NCBI RefSeq assembly: GCF_003480315.1
Contig: NZ_QUIV01000001.1
Coordinates: forward strand, 62,001-126,000
Reading direction: 5' to 3'
Length of the DNA: 64,000 bases
Source: Clostridium sp. AM33-3
GTDB taxonomy: Bacteria > Bacillota > Clostridia > Lachnospirales > Lachnospiraceae
Positions 53,501 to 62,002 of the stretch are shown one piece after another. Every line of letters begins with the position of its first letter. Position 1 is the stretch's first letter. A program made the position numbers and the translations under genes. A model generated the notes under the pieces. That model had not been told where the DNA came from, ran no database searches, and worked only from the letters and a program-made list of their open reading frames with translations.

Positions 53501-54268
53501 GGCACCAACTGCGAGTACGACAGCACAAAGGCCTTTGAGCGTGCCGGCGCAAAGGTTGTAACGAAGGTATTTAAGAACTTAAGCGCGGAGGATATCCGTG
53601 ATTCCGTAGAGGAATATAAGAAGGAGATCGCGAAAGCCCAGATCGTGATGTTCCCGGGCGGCTTCTCTGCCGGCGATGAGCCGGAGGGCAGCGCGAAGTT
53701 CTTCGCTACGGTATTCCGCAACGCAGTCATCCGTGAGGAGATCGAGAAGCTCTTAAACGAGCGTGACGGTCTGATGCTCGGTATCTGCAACGGCTTCCAG
53801 GCTCTCATCAAGCTTGGCCTGGTTCCGGAGGGACGTATCTGTGAGCAGACCGCTGAGTCTCCGACTCTGGCCATGAACACCATCGGACGCCATATTTCCA
53901 AAATGGTATACACCAAGGTTGTCACCAACAAGTCCCCGTGGCTTGCCGGCGCTGAGCTTGGCGGCGTATACTGCAATCCGGCATCTCACGGTGAGGGCCG
54001 TTTCGTCGCAAACGATGAGTGGTTAAAGAAGCTGGCAGCAAACGGCCAGATCGCTACCCAGTACGTAGATGAAAACGGAAACGCTACTATGGATGAGTTC
54101 TGGAACCCGAACGGCTCTTATATGGCTATCGAGGGCATTACCAGCCCGGATGGACGTATCCTGGGTAAGATGGCTCATTCTGAGCGCCGCGGTGAGGCGG
54201 TAGCCATGAACATCTACGGTGAGCAGGATATGAAGATCTTTGAGAGCGGCGTGAAGTATTTTAAGTAA
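50504..54268 (+). CDS. purL: Phosphoribosylformylglycinamidine synthase, single-chain form (PurL with fused glutaminase)
   Basis: 1254 aa. N-terminal PurS-like region, FGAM synthetase core with FKNETHNHPTEIEPFGGAAT, IGGKDSMSGTFNDEKHG and SHGEGRF-type C-terminal segment, and a class-I glutamine amidotransferase domain with nucleophile Cys1095 in MLGICNGFQALIKLGL and FPGTNCEYD. It converts FGAR to FGAM using glutamine and ATP in purine synthesis. RBS CAGGAGGA before ATG 50504. High-expression type codon use. No purine riboswitch recognised in the 160-base leader. Confidence 0.97.
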   Translation: MSVKRVYVEKKPEFAVKAGELREEIGSYLSIDTVTGVRVLIRYDIENLSEETYKQALVTIFSEPPVDYVYEEDFPKEEGDTVFSVEYLPGQFDQRADSAEQCVKLLKETEEPVIRTATTYVLSGKLTEEQTAAIKAFCINPVDSREAGSRKPQTLVTVFETPADVASFEGFTDFDTAQLKELYDSLNLAMTFRDFEHIQKYYAGEEHRDPTVTEIRVLDTYWSDHCRHTTFSTELKDVTITDGDYKAPIEATYKNYLADREVLYKGRDDKFVCLMDLALLAMKKLRAEGKLEDLEVSDEINACSIVVPVEIDGVTEEWLVNFKNETHNHPTEIEPFGGAATCLGGAIRDPLSGRTYVYQAMRVTGAADPTRPLSETLKGKLPQRKLVNSAANGYSSYGNQIGLATGYVKEIYHPDYVAKRMEIGAVMGAAPRKYVKRLNSDPGDIIVLLGGRTGRDGIGGATGSSKVHTEASIEVCGAEVQKGNAPTERKIQRMFRRPEVSEIIKKCNDFGAGGVSVAIGELAAGLQIDLDKVPKKYAGLDGTEIAISESQERMAVVLDPSDVDKFLGFAAEENLEAIPVAVVTSEPRLVMNWRGKTIVDVSRAFLDTNGAHQEAKVVLETPVKEGNPFVKKEVADVKATWLNVLSDLNVCSQKGLVERFDGSIGAGSVFMPFGGKYQLTETQTMVAKLPVLKGKTDTVTMMSYGYDPYLSSWSPYHGSVYAVLSSVAKIVASGGDFRKIRFTFQEYFKRMTEDPTRWGAPFAALLGAYNAQLGFGLPSIGGKDSMSGTFNDEKHGEINVPPTLVSFAVDVDHYPNIITPEFKKPGSKIVVFQIEKDQYDLPDYAQIMDGYEKLNTDIKAGRILSAYAVEGHGLAEAVSKMAFGNKLGVKIEHNVDPRDFFAAGWGNIVCEVPDGKVGELSIRYTVIGEVTDKAVFEYGPVSISMDEALGSWTKTLENVFPTTSGVKQTEVKSELFEADKLYVCSHKLAQPTVFIPVFPGTNCEYDSTKAFERAGAKVVTKVFKNLSAEDIRDSVEEYKKEIAKAQIVMFPGGFSAGDEPEGSAKFFATVFRNAVIREEIEKLLNERDGLMLGICNGFQALIKLGLVPEGRICEQTAESPTLAMNTIGRHISKMVYTKVVTNKSPWLAGAELGGVYCNPASHGEGRFVANDEWLKKLAANGQIATQYVDENGNATMDEFWNPNGSYMAIEGITSPDGRILGKMAHSERRGEAVAMNIYGEQDMKIFESGVKYFK

Positions 54269-54284
54269 TAAGCGATAGATCCTG

Positions 54285-54319
54285 ACGGGGTGCAGCATAG
54301 ATGGCGGCGCCCCGTTTTT
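54285..54319 (+). terminator. Rho-independent terminator of purL
   Basis: ACGGGGTGC pairs with GCGCCCCGT (one G-U pair) and TTTTT follows, 16 bases after the stop. Confidence 0.85.
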
Positions 54320-54333
54320 CAGTTTGTCGGGTA

Positions 54334-54362
54334 TTGACAGAAAGTGCGATTTAAAGTATTAT
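54334..54362 (+). promoter_or_regulatory. Sigma-A promoter of the aspartate kinase gene
   Basis: TTGACA (54334-54339), 17-bp spacer, TATTAT (54357-54362). Only one mismatch to consensus, about 50 bases before the start codon. Confidence 0.85.
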
Positions 54363-54415
54363 TTGGAATAACTGCCCCGGAAAGATCCGGGAACATTATG
54401 AGGAGAGACAGCGAT

Positions 54416-55735
54416 ATGAAGAAGGTTGTGAAGTTTGGCGGCAGTTCTCTGGCGAGTGCCCGTCAGTTCAAAAAAGTCGGAGATATCATCCGTGCAGACA
54501 AGACTAGAAGATATGTGATCCCGTCCGCACCGGGCAAGAGAAACAGCAAGGATACCAAGGTTACGGATATGCTGTATGAGTGCTATGCGGCTGCATCTGC
54601 CGGAGCATCCTACAAAAAGATCCTGGAGGCGATCAAGGCACGCTACCAGGAGATCATTGACGGCCTGGAGCTGAACTTAAATCTGGATCATGAGTTTGCT
54701 ACCATCGAGGAGAATTTCGTAAAGGGAATCGGCAAAGACTACGCAGCTTCCCGCGGCGAGTACTTAAACGGCATTGTGATGGCAAATTATCTCGGCTACG
54801 AGTTCATTGACGCGGCAGAGGTCATTTTCTTTGATGAGCATGGCAACTTTGAGGCAGAACTCACCAACAAGGAACTTTCTGAGCGTCTGGAGCATGTTGA
54901 GCGTGCCGTTATCCCGGGCTTCTATGGTTCAAAGCACGACGGCAGCATCAAGACCTTCTCCCGCGGCGGTTCCGATGTGACCGGTTCCATCGTGGCCCGC
55001 GCGATCCACGCAGACCTGTACGAGAACTGGACCGATGTTTCCGGTTTCCTGGTTACCGACCCGCGCATCGTGGAAAATCCGGAGGTCATCGAGACCATCA
55101 CCTACAAGGAGCTCCGCGAGCTGGCTTACATGGGTGCAGGCGTGCTGCATGAGGACGCTATCTTCCCGGTAAGAAAAGAGGGTATCCCGATCAACATCCG
55201 CAACACCAACCGTCCGGAGGACAAGGGTACTCTGATCGTAGAGAGCACCTGCAGAAAGCCGCACTACACCATCACCGGTATTGCCGGAAGAAAGGGCTTT
55301 TGCGCGATCAACATTGAGAAGGCCATGATGAATTCCGAAGTTGGGTTTGGGAGGAAAGTTCTTGGTGTGTTCGAGAAGTTCGGAATCTCCTTTGAGCATA
55401 TGCCGTCAGGGATCGACACCATGACCATTATGGTACACCAGGACGAATTTGAAGAGTACGAGCAGTCTGTGATTGCCGGTATCCACCGCGCGGTAGAGCC
55501 GGATCTGGTAGATCTGGAAGCAGACCTTGCTCTCATCGCAGTGGTTGGCAGAGGTATGAAGGGCACCCGCGGTACCGTCGGAAGAATCTTCTCAGCACTG
55601 GCACATGCCCGCATCAATGTCAAGATGATCGATCAGGGCTCCAGTGAACTCAACATCATCATCGGTGTGAAGAATTCTGATTTTGAGACCGCCATCAAGG
55701 CTATCTACGACATCTTTATCACCGCAGCAATCTAA
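54416..55735 (+). CDS. lysC: Aspartate kinase
   Basis: 439 aa from ATG 54416, with AGGAGAG upstream; an ATG at 54398 would overlap that RBS. KVVKFGGSSLASARQFKKVG is the kinase signature; FSRGGSDVTGSIVARAIHAD and VSGFLVTDPRI are catalytic-core motifs. Two C-terminal ACT domains follow (FCAINIEKAMMNSEVGFGRK, LALIAVVGRGMKGTRGTVGR). It phosphorylates aspartate for lysine, threonine and methionine synthesis; ACT domains imply feedback inhibition. It is monocistronic between a promoter and hairpins. Confidence 0.95.
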   Translation: MKKVVKFGGSSLASARQFKKVGDIIRADKTRRYVIPSAPGKRNSKDTKVTDMLYECYAAASAGASYKKILEAIKARYQEIIDGLELNLNLDHEFATIEENFVKGIGKDYAASRGEYLNGIVMANYLGYEFIDAAEVIFFDEHGNFEAELTNKELSERLEHVERAVIPGFYGSKHDGSIKTFSRGGSDVTGSIVARAIHADLYENWTDVSGFLVTDPRIVENPEVIETITYKELRELAYMGAGVLHEDAIFPVRKEGIPINIRNTNRPEDKGTLIVESTCRKPHYTITGIAGRKGFCAINIEKAMMNSEVGFGRKVLGVFEKFGISFEHMPSGIDTMTIMVHQDEFEEYEQSVIAGIHRAVEPDLVDLEADLALIAVVGRGMKGTRGTVGRIFSALAHARINVKMIDQGSSELNIIIGVKNSDFETAIKAIYDIFITAAI

Positions 55736-55771
55736 ACGATATGCCGGATATTTGATCCGGCTCCGAAACAT

Positions 55772-55817
55772 GAGGGAATCTCACGCAGGACATTTGCCGG
55801 CGCGCGGTTCCCTCTTT
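55772..55817 (+). terminator. Hairpin downstream of aspartate kinase
   Basis: GAGGGAA pairs with TTCCCTC across 29 bases and TTTCGTT follows. A shorter stem GCCGGAT with ATCCGGC (55743-55761) precedes it. Confidence 0.55.
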
Positions 55818-55837
55818 CGTTGTGGGAGAAAATGTGC

Positions 55838-55843
55838 TATACT
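55838..55843 (+). promoter_or_regulatory. Extended -10 promoter before the M28-like lipoprotein gene
   Basis: TGCTATACT forms an extended -10; no clear -35 lies at the right distance. It is about 70 bases before the gene. Confidence 0.5.
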
Positions 55844-55916
55844 GGATGTTAAGTTTTGACCTGCGGACCGGTGTTTTACGGGAATCAGGAAAGATAAGAA
55901 CAAAGAGGGGAGTTTC

Positions 55917-57911
55917 ATGAACAGAACAAGATGCCAGGTCCCGAAACAGGGCCTGCTGCTTTTGACTGCTGCGCTGTTGTCCGGCTGCGCCGGTCCGTCT
56001 ACCAGAGTGCTGCCGCAGCGGCAGGGCGGAACCATGCAGGAGGTTCCGGATGAGATCCCGGTGGTGGAGGAGGTAAATTCCTTTTATCTGCAGGAATCGC
56101 TGGGCATCCTTTCCGCTTCTGCGCGCCCGGCCGGAAGCCGGGAGGAGGACAGTGCCGCCCGCTATATCCAGAAGCTTTTAAAGGACTACGGTTATGCGGT
56201 AAGCCGTCAGCGCTTCCGCCAGAAGACGGAGCATGATGAGGTCATCGGCACCAATGTGACGGCGGTGCGCCAGGCGGAGGATCCGGATGCGGATATTCTG
56301 CTGGTCTGTACCTGGCATGACTCGCTTCCGGACAGTCCGGGTGCCGGAAAGAATGCATCCGGTGTTTCGGTTTTTCTGGAGACAGCCCGTCTCCTTTCCG
56401 GTCTTCCGACGGATACGGAGCTCCGTTTCGTCAGTCTGTCGGCTCATGAGAGGGATGCGCTTGGAGCGCGGATGTATGCCAGAAGCCTGAGCAAGCGGGA
56501 GCGGGAACGGCTCATTGGCGTGATCACCATTGGCCCGTGTGGCGCGGTTGACACCCAGGACACGGTCCTGGCTACCCAGGATGGCAGAGGGACCATGCTG
56601 GGAGAGCTGATCCGGGAGGCTTCAGGCGGAGTCACCGGACGTGAGTGGGAGTTTGCGGCTCAGGCGGGGCAGGAGAATGGTATCTTTGCCTCTTACGGGA
56701 TTCCGGCTGTCCAGGTGGGACAGCGCTTCGACAGCTTTGATTTTGGGACACCGCTCGATACCGTAGACACGGTGGATGCGGAGTGTCTGTCGCAGATCGT
56801 GGATACGCTGTGTCAGTCGGTATCCGGGATCATGAGTCTGGATAGCCCGTCCATGCGCGCAAAGGCACATTTTGAGAATAACTGGAATGATTTTGTCTAT
56901 TCCCAGGATCCGGGACAGAGAATTCTGTTCGGGGTATCGCCAGACCGGCTTCAGGCCTTGTTTGGTATTCCGGGAAAGCTGGCTGTGGTAACCCGGGATG
57001 CGAAGAACCGTCCCATTGAGAGATATCAGTTTTCCATGTACTGGTTTGACATGGATCAGCCGTTTAAGACCTGCTGCTATTTTACGGATGAGCAGCTTGA
57101 TCTGGTCAGCCTGATACCCGGCGGGAACCGGCTGACTGCGAAGGAAATGCAGGAGCAGCTTTCCTTGCTGTACGGAGAGCCGCACAAAAAGAATCTTGGC
57201 CCGTATGGCCTGGACTGCGTCTGGCTGGATGAGCAGAGGGGAATGCAGCTGGAGCTGATCCCCGGAAAAGACAGCTTTGAGATCGAGATCTGCGCTTATA
57301 CGCCGCAGCTGAAAACGATCGCGCGTTTTAACTCGGACGGAACGCAGCCGGAGGGAGAACAGGCCCTTTCGCCGGAATTAAAGTCCCTGAAGGATCTGTG
57401 CAGTACCATGTTCTGCCCGCAGGAGGAAGCCTGCCAGGCCGCACAGCTGGTGTTCGAGTCAGATGGCGAAGGCGGCCGCACGGCTTCGGTGGTGAAAGAC
57501 GCGGAGACTTCTGACATCTGGGAAGTACACATTGACCCGGCGGATTTCGTTCGGGAAGACGGCGGCATGAAGGATCGCACCGAAGCGCTGATAACGCTGG
57601 AGCGGACCTATGGACTGCTTCTTGCCGCAGCAGAGCCGGAGCGTTACGCAGACGGATACGAGGCCCTGGTAAAAGGCCTGGAAGCCGGAACACGGGAGAT
57701 TGTGGATGCAGCACCCGGAAGTAGCATCACCCGGAAGCAGGAAACCCTGCCGGAGCTTGCGGATGCGTTTGCCATGTACGTTCTGGCAGAGATGCCTGTG
57801 GACAGCCCCGGAAGCTATCAGGAATGCGTACGCTATTTTTATCAGTTTGAAGAACTGAATACATACCGCAGTGCCGTGAGAATCGCTCTGGGACTGCAGA
57901 CGGAGGAATAA
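55917..57911 (+). CDS. M28-peptidase-like lipoprotein
   Basis: 664 aa. Signal peptide with lipobox LLSGC (Cys24), so anchored to the membrane outer face. Residues about 65-310 resemble M28 aminopeptidases (ADILLVCTWHDSLPDSPGAG, NASGVSVFLETARLLSG, VQVGQRFDSFDFGTPLDTVD). The usual GADDNxSG and EE metal motifs read GAGKNASG and AHERDALGA, so two expected ligands are changed and activity is in doubt. The C-terminal half (about 330-664) has no recognised domain. Five bases separate it from the flavoprotein gene. Confidence 0.8.
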   Translation: MNRTRCQVPKQGLLLLTAALLSGCAGPSTRVLPQRQGGTMQEVPDEIPVVEEVNSFYLQESLGILSASARPAGSREEDSAARYIQKLLKDYGYAVSRQRFRQKTEHDEVIGTNVTAVRQAEDPDADILLVCTWHDSLPDSPGAGKNASGVSVFLETARLLSGLPTDTELRFVSLSAHERDALGARMYARSLSKRERERLIGVITIGPCGAVDTQDTVLATQDGRGTMLGELIREASGGVTGREWEFAAQAGQENGIFASYGIPAVQVGQRFDSFDFGTPLDTVDTVDAECLSQIVDTLCQSVSGIMSLDSPSMRAKAHFENNWNDFVYSQDPGQRILFGVSPDRLQALFGIPGKLAVVTRDAKNRPIERYQFSMYWFDMDQPFKTCCYFTDEQLDLVSLIPGGNRLTAKEMQEQLSLLYGEPHKKNLGPYGLDCVWLDEQRGMQLELIPGKDSFEIEICAYTPQLKTIARFNSDGTQPEGEQALSPELKSLKDLCSTMFCPQEEACQAAQLVFESDGEGGRTASVVKDAETSDIWEVHIDPADFVREDGGMKDRTEALITLERTYGLLLAAAEPERYADGYEALVKGLEAGTREIVDAAPGSSITRKQETLPELADAFAMYVLAEMPVDSPGSYQECVRYFYQFEELNTYRSAVRIALGLQTEE

Positions 57912-57916
57912 TCAGT

Positions 57917-59152
57917 ATGAGTCATGTGATCATCATCGGCGGCGGTGCCGCAGGCATGATGGCGGCGATCGCCGCAGCCGGTGCGGGCCATAAGGTCTGC
58001 ATCTATGAAAAAAATGAAAAGCTTGGTAAGAAAATCTACATCACAGGAAAGGGCCGCTGCAACGTGACCAACGCCTGCGATACGGAGGAGCTGTTCCGGA
58101 ATGTGGTCCACAATGCCAAGTTTTTATACAGCAGCTTTTACACCTTTACCAATACCGATGTCATGGACCTGATCGAGAAGCATGGCTGCCCGTTAAAAAC
58201 GGAGCGCGGAGGCCGCGTGTTCCCGGTTTCGGATAAGTCCTCCGATGTCATTCACGCGCTGACGGTGGCGCTTCGGGAACTGGGCGTGGAGGTGGAGCTT
58301 CATGAGGAGGTGTCCGGGGTCCTTGCAGAGGACGGGCATGTATCCGGCGTGCGCTTAAAACGCGGACAGAAGGTGGTCCCGGCCGATGCCGTGATCGTGA
58401 CCACCGGCGGCCTGTCCTATCCGTCTACGGGCTCTACCGGCGACGGATACCGTTTCGCGACGGAGCTGGGACATACCATTACCGAGCTTTCCCCGGCCCT
58501 GGTGCCCTTTGAGGCAAAGGAAGCAGTCTGTAAGGATCTGCAGGGCCTGTCCCTGCGCAACATCAGCGTACAGATCCGGAACGGAAAGAAGGTATTGTAT
58601 GAGGAGTTTGGCGAGATGCTCTTCACCCATTTCGGAGTCAGCGGACCGGTACTTCTTTCTGCCAGCAGCTATGTTGCCTCCACGCTGAAAAAGGGACCGC
58701 TTACTCTTTCCATTGACCTAAAGCCGGCGCTGTCCGAGGAACAGCTGGATGCCAGGATCCTGCGGGATTTTGAGGAGGCTAAGAATAAGCAGTACAAGAA
58801 TTCCTTAAACCATCTGCTTCCGGCCAAGCTGGTTCCGGTCATCCTTGAGAGAAGCGGCATTCCTGCGGAGAAAAAGGTGAACGAGATCACCAGGGAGGAG
58901 CGCCATCAGCTGGTGCGTGCTGTGAAGGATTTCTGTATCACTCTGGTGGGACTGCGGGATTATAAGGAGGCCATCATCACCCAGGGAGGCGTGTCCGTTC
59001 GGGAGGTAAATCCGTCCACCATGGAGTCAAGAAAGACGGCAGGACTTTATTTTGCGGGCGAGGTGTTGGATCTGGACGCGGTGACCGGCGGGTTTAATCT
59101 GCAGATTGCCTGGTCTACCGGATACCTGGCAGGAATTTCCATTCCACAGTAA
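57917..59152 (+). CDS. BaiN/YhiN (HI0933) family FAD-dependent oxidoreductase
   Basis: 411 aa. N-terminal FAD site HVIIIGGGAAGMMAAIAAAG and the family signature KKIYITGKGRCNVTNACD, then VTTGGLSYPSTGSTGDGYRF and the C-terminal FAD contact GLYFAGEVLDLDAVTGGFNL then QIAWSTGYLAG. BaiN of this family reduces bile-acid enone intermediates, but most members have no proven substrate. Linked to the lipoprotein gene by short spacing. Confidence 0.92.
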   Translation: MSHVIIIGGGAAGMMAAIAAAGAGHKVCIYEKNEKLGKKIYITGKGRCNVTNACDTEELFRNVVHNAKFLYSSFYTFTNTDVMDLIEKHGCPLKTERGGRVFPVSDKSSDVIHALTVALRELGVEVELHEEVSGVLAEDGHVSGVRLKRGQKVVPADAVIVTTGGLSYPSTGSTGDGYRFATELGHTITELSPALVPFEAKEAVCKDLQGLSLRNISVQIRNGKKVLYEEFGEMLFTHFGVSGPVLLSASSYVASTLKKGPLTLSIDLKPALSEEQLDARILRDFEEAKNKQYKNSLNHLLPAKLVPVILERSGIPAEKKVNEITREERHQLVRAVKDFCITLVGLRDYKEAIITQGGVSVREVNPSTMESRKTAGLYFAGEVLDLDAVTGGFNLQIAWSTGYLAGISIPQ

Positions 59153-59188
59153 GGGATGAAACGATAGAAACAAGGAGACGAAAAAGCT

Positions 59189-59878
59189 ATGGAAAAACAT
59201 GCATTTAATATCGCGATCGACGGCCCGGCCGGTGCCGGAAAGAGCACCATCGCAAAGCTGGTGGCAAAGAAACTTGATTTTATCTATGTGGATACCGGTG
59301 CCATGTACCGTGCCATCGCGCTGTATCTGCTGCGCAGCGGCGTGGATACTGCCGATGAGGCGGCAGTCAGTGAGGCTGTAAAGAACGCGGACATCACCAT
59401 CTGCTACCGGGACGGAGCACAGCAGGTCATCTTAAACGGTGAGGATGTATCTGGCCTGATCCGCACGGAGGAGGTGGGCAATACCGCTTCGGCTGTCAGT
59501 GTGTATCCGGCCGTGCGCGCCCATCTGTTAGAACTGCAGAGAAGCCTTGCGGCCAGCCGCAACGTGATCATGGACGGCCGTGATATCGGCACCTGCATTC
59601 TTCCGGACGCAGAGGCCAAGATCTACTTAACGGCCAGCAGCCGGGTCCGTGCCATGCGCCGTTACAAAGAATTAACAGAAAAAGGTACCATGTGTAATCT
59701 GGAAGAAATTGAGCAAGATATCATTGAGAGAGACCACCGCGACATGACCAGGGAGACTGCGCCGCTGAAGCAGGCGGAGGATGCAGTGCTTCTGGACAGC
59801 TCCGAGATGACCCTGGAGCAGGTGGTGCAGGCCATCATCGATACCGCAAAAGCCCGCGGCCTGAAGGAGGAAGCCTGA
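59189..59878 (+). CDS. cmk: Cytidylate kinase
   Basis: 229 aa. P-loop IDGPAGAGKSTIAKLVAKKL, DTGAMYRAIALYL, the NMP-binding VIMDGRDIGTCILPDAEAKI and the lid region IIERDHRDMTRETAPLKQAE. It phosphorylates CMP and dCMP. The TGA stop overlaps the ATG of ispH by one base (TGATG). RBS AAGGAGACG before ATG 59189. Confidence 0.96.
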   Translation: MEKHAFNIAIDGPAGAGKSTIAKLVAKKLDFIYVDTGAMYRAIALYLLRSGVDTADEAAVSEAVKNADITICYRDGAQQVILNGEDVSGLIRTEEVGNTASAVSVYPAVRAHLLELQRSLAASRNVIMDGRDIGTCILPDAEAKIYLTASSRVRAMRRYKELTEKGTMCNLEEIEQDIIERDHRDMTRETAPLKQAEDAVLLDSSEMTLEQVVQAIIDTAKARGLKEEA

Positions 59879-60729
59879 TGGAGGTTATCGTTGCGAAGAC
59901 AGCCGGGTTCTGCTTCGGTGTGAAGCGTGCGGTAGAGCAGGTCTATGAGCAGATCGAAAAGGCAAAAAAGCCGGTCTACACCTACGGTCCCATTATTCAC
60001 AACGAGTTTGTAGTAAAGGATCTCGAGGAGAAGGGCGTGCGGGTGCTGAACACCGAGGAAGAGCTTGCCGCCCTGAAGGACGGAATTGTCATCATCCGCT
60101 CCCATGGTGTCGGGAAGCATATTTATGAGCTGCTTGAGGCACATCATATCACGGTGGTGGACGCAACCTGTCCGTTTGTGAAAAAGATCCACCGGATCGT
60201 GGAGCAGCAGACGGCAGAGGGACGCCGTGTCATCATCATCGGAAGCCCGGAGCATCCAGAGGTGCAGGGCATCCGCGGATGGGGCAATGACACCACTCTG
60301 GTGGTGGAAAAGCCGGAGCAGATCGAGAATCTTCCGGTGGGGATCGGAGAAAAGCTGTGTGTCGTATCACAAACGACATTTAATTACAAGAAATTTCAAG
60401 ATTTAGTTGAAAAATTCGAGAAAAAGGGTTATGATATACTTGTTTTAAATACGATTTGCAATGCAACACAGGAAAGACAAGTGGAAGCTAGACGTATTGC
60501 TTCTGAAGTGGATGCTATGATTGTCATAGGCGGCAGGCATAGTTCCAACACACAGAAACTCTACGAGATATGCCAAAAGGAATGTAAGAATACTTACTTT
60601 ATCCAGTCACTCGGCGATTTCAACCCTGAATGTGTGAATTCTGTGCGCAGCGTAGGTATTACAGCGGGGGCATCCACCCCGAATCAAATTATTGAGGAGG
60701 TTCATACTAATGTCAGAATTAAGTTTTGA
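59878..60729 (+). CDS. ispH: 4-hydroxy-3-methylbut-2-enyl diphosphate reductase
   Basis: 283 aa. Three conserved Cys for the iron-sulfur cluster: Cys12 in KTAGFCFGVKRAVEQ, one in VDATCPFVKKIHRIV and one in LNTICNATQERQ. Also SHGVGKHIYELLEAHH, IIGSPEHPEVQGIRGW and GITAGASTPNQIIEEV. Last step of the MEP isoprenoid pathway. Codon use changes sharply near 60360: GC-rich before, AT-rich after, returning to average in the next gene. The 3' end overlaps rpsA by 20 bases. Confidence 0.96.
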   Translation: MEVIVAKTAGFCFGVKRAVEQVYEQIEKAKKPVYTYGPIIHNEFVVKDLEEKGVRVLNTEEELAALKDGIVIIRSHGVGKHIYELLEAHHITVVDATCPFVKKIHRIVEQQTAEGRRVIIIGSPEHPEVQGIRGWGNDTTLVVEKPEQIENLPVGIGEKLCVVSQTTFNYKKFQDLVEKFEKKGYDILVLNTICNATQERQVEARRIASEVDAMIVIGGRHSSNTQKLYEICQKECKNTYFIQSLGDFNPECVNSVRSVGITAGASTPNQIIEEVHTNVRIKF

Positions 60730-61792
60730 ACAAATGTTGGAGGAATCATTAAAGACAATACGTACGGGAGAGATCGTCACTGGTAAAGTCATTGATGTGA
60801 AAGAGGACGAGATCGTCCTGAACATCGGATACAAGTCTGATGGTATCATCCCGAGAAGTGAGTACACCAACGAAGCAAACGTAGATCTCAGAACCCAGGT
60901 TCAGGTTGGCGACGAGATGGAAGCAAAAGTTGTTAAGGTAAACGATGGCGAGGGCCAGGTTGCACTGTCTTACAAGAGACTGGCTGCAGACAAGGGCAAC
61001 AAGAGACTGGAAGAGGCTTTCGAAAACCACGAGGTTCTTACCGCAAAGGTTGCACAGGTACTGGACGGCGGCTTAAGCGTTGTTGTTGATGAGGCTAGAG
61101 TCTTCATCCCGGCAAGCCTGGTATCTGACACTTATGAGAAAGATTTAACCAAATACGCAGGTCAGGATATCGATTTTGTTATCACTGAGTTCAACCCGAA
61201 GAGAAGAAGAGTCATCGGCGACAGAAAGCAGCTTATGGTTGCTAAGAAGGCTGAGCTTCAGAAAGAGCTCTTCGAGCGCATCCATGCAGGTGACACCGTA
61301 GAGGGTACTGTTAAGAACGTTACCGATTTCGGTGCATTCGTAGACCTGGGCGGTGCTGACGGCCTGCTTCATATTTCCGAGATGTCCTGGGGCCGTGTTG
61401 AGAATCCGAAGAAGGTATTCAAGACCGGTGATCATGTAAAGGCTCTCATCAAAGATATCAACGGCGAGAAGATCGCTCTGAGCTTAAAGTTCCCGGAGCA
61501 GAATCCGTGGGCTGACGCAGCTGAGAAGTACGCTGTAGGCAACGTAGTAACCGGTCGTGTTGCTCGTATGACTGACTTTGGCGCATTCGTTGAGTTAGAG
61601 CCGGGCGTAGACGCTCTGCTTCACGTATCTCAGATCTCCAGAGATCACGTTGACAAACCGGCAGATGCTCTGACCATCGGTCAGGAGATCGAGGCTAAGG
61701 TTGTTGATTTCAACGGCGAAGACAGAAAGATCAGCTTAAGCATGAAAGCTCTGCAGGCTCCGGCTGAGCAGAACGAGGCAGACGCTGAGTAA
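60710..61792 (+). CDS. rpsA: S1-domain ribosomal protein S1-like
   Basis: 360 aa from ATG 60710 with GAGGAGG 9 bases upstream, inside the ispH coding end. Four S1 RNA-binding repeats: GEIVTGKVIDVKEDEIVLNI, VLTAKVAQVLDGGLSVVVDE, GDTVEGTVKNVTDFGAFVDL and GNVVTGRVARMTDFGAFVEL. ispH and rpsA are fused in some Clostridia; here they are separate but overlapping. Likely helps mRNA binding by the ribosome. Acidic tail QAPAEQNEADAE. Confidence 0.93.
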   Translation: MSELSFEQMLEESLKTIRTGEIVTGKVIDVKEDEIVLNIGYKSDGIIPRSEYTNEANVDLRTQVQVGDEMEAKVVKVNDGEGQVALSYKRLAADKGNKRLEEAFENHEVLTAKVAQVLDGGLSVVVDEARVFIPASLVSDTYEKDLTKYAGQDIDFVITEFNPKRRRVIGDRKQLMVAKKAELQKELFERIHAGDTVEGTVKNVTDFGAFVDLGGADGLLHISEMSWGRVENPKKVFKTGDHVKALIKDINGEKIALSLKFPEQNPWADAAEKYAVGNVVTGRVARMTDFGAFVELEPGVDALLHVSQISRDHVDKPADALTIGQEIEAKVVDFNGEDRKISLSMKALQAPAEQNEADAE

Positions 61793-61812
61793 TCTGAATT
61801 AAATAAAATTTT

Positions 61813-61862
61813 AAAGCACTATGACGTGGAATGAAAAGTTCCGTGTCATGGTGCTTTTTTGT
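61813..61862 (+). terminator. Rho-independent terminator of the cmk-ispH-rpsA operon
   Basis: AAAGCACTATGACGTGGAA pairs with TTCCGTGTCATGGTGCTTT (two G-U type pairs) around a 9-base loop, followed by TTTTTTG. Confidence 0.9.
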
Positions 61863-62002
61863 TACTGGGCACACATGTGTGTCCAGCATCTTTTTTCAAG
61901 TGCTGGAAATGTGAAAACAATCGTGCTACTATGGAGAAAATGGTGCTTCGGAATCACTGCAAATGGATGTGACAGGAGACAGAATTGGAAAGGAGCTATA
62001 TC

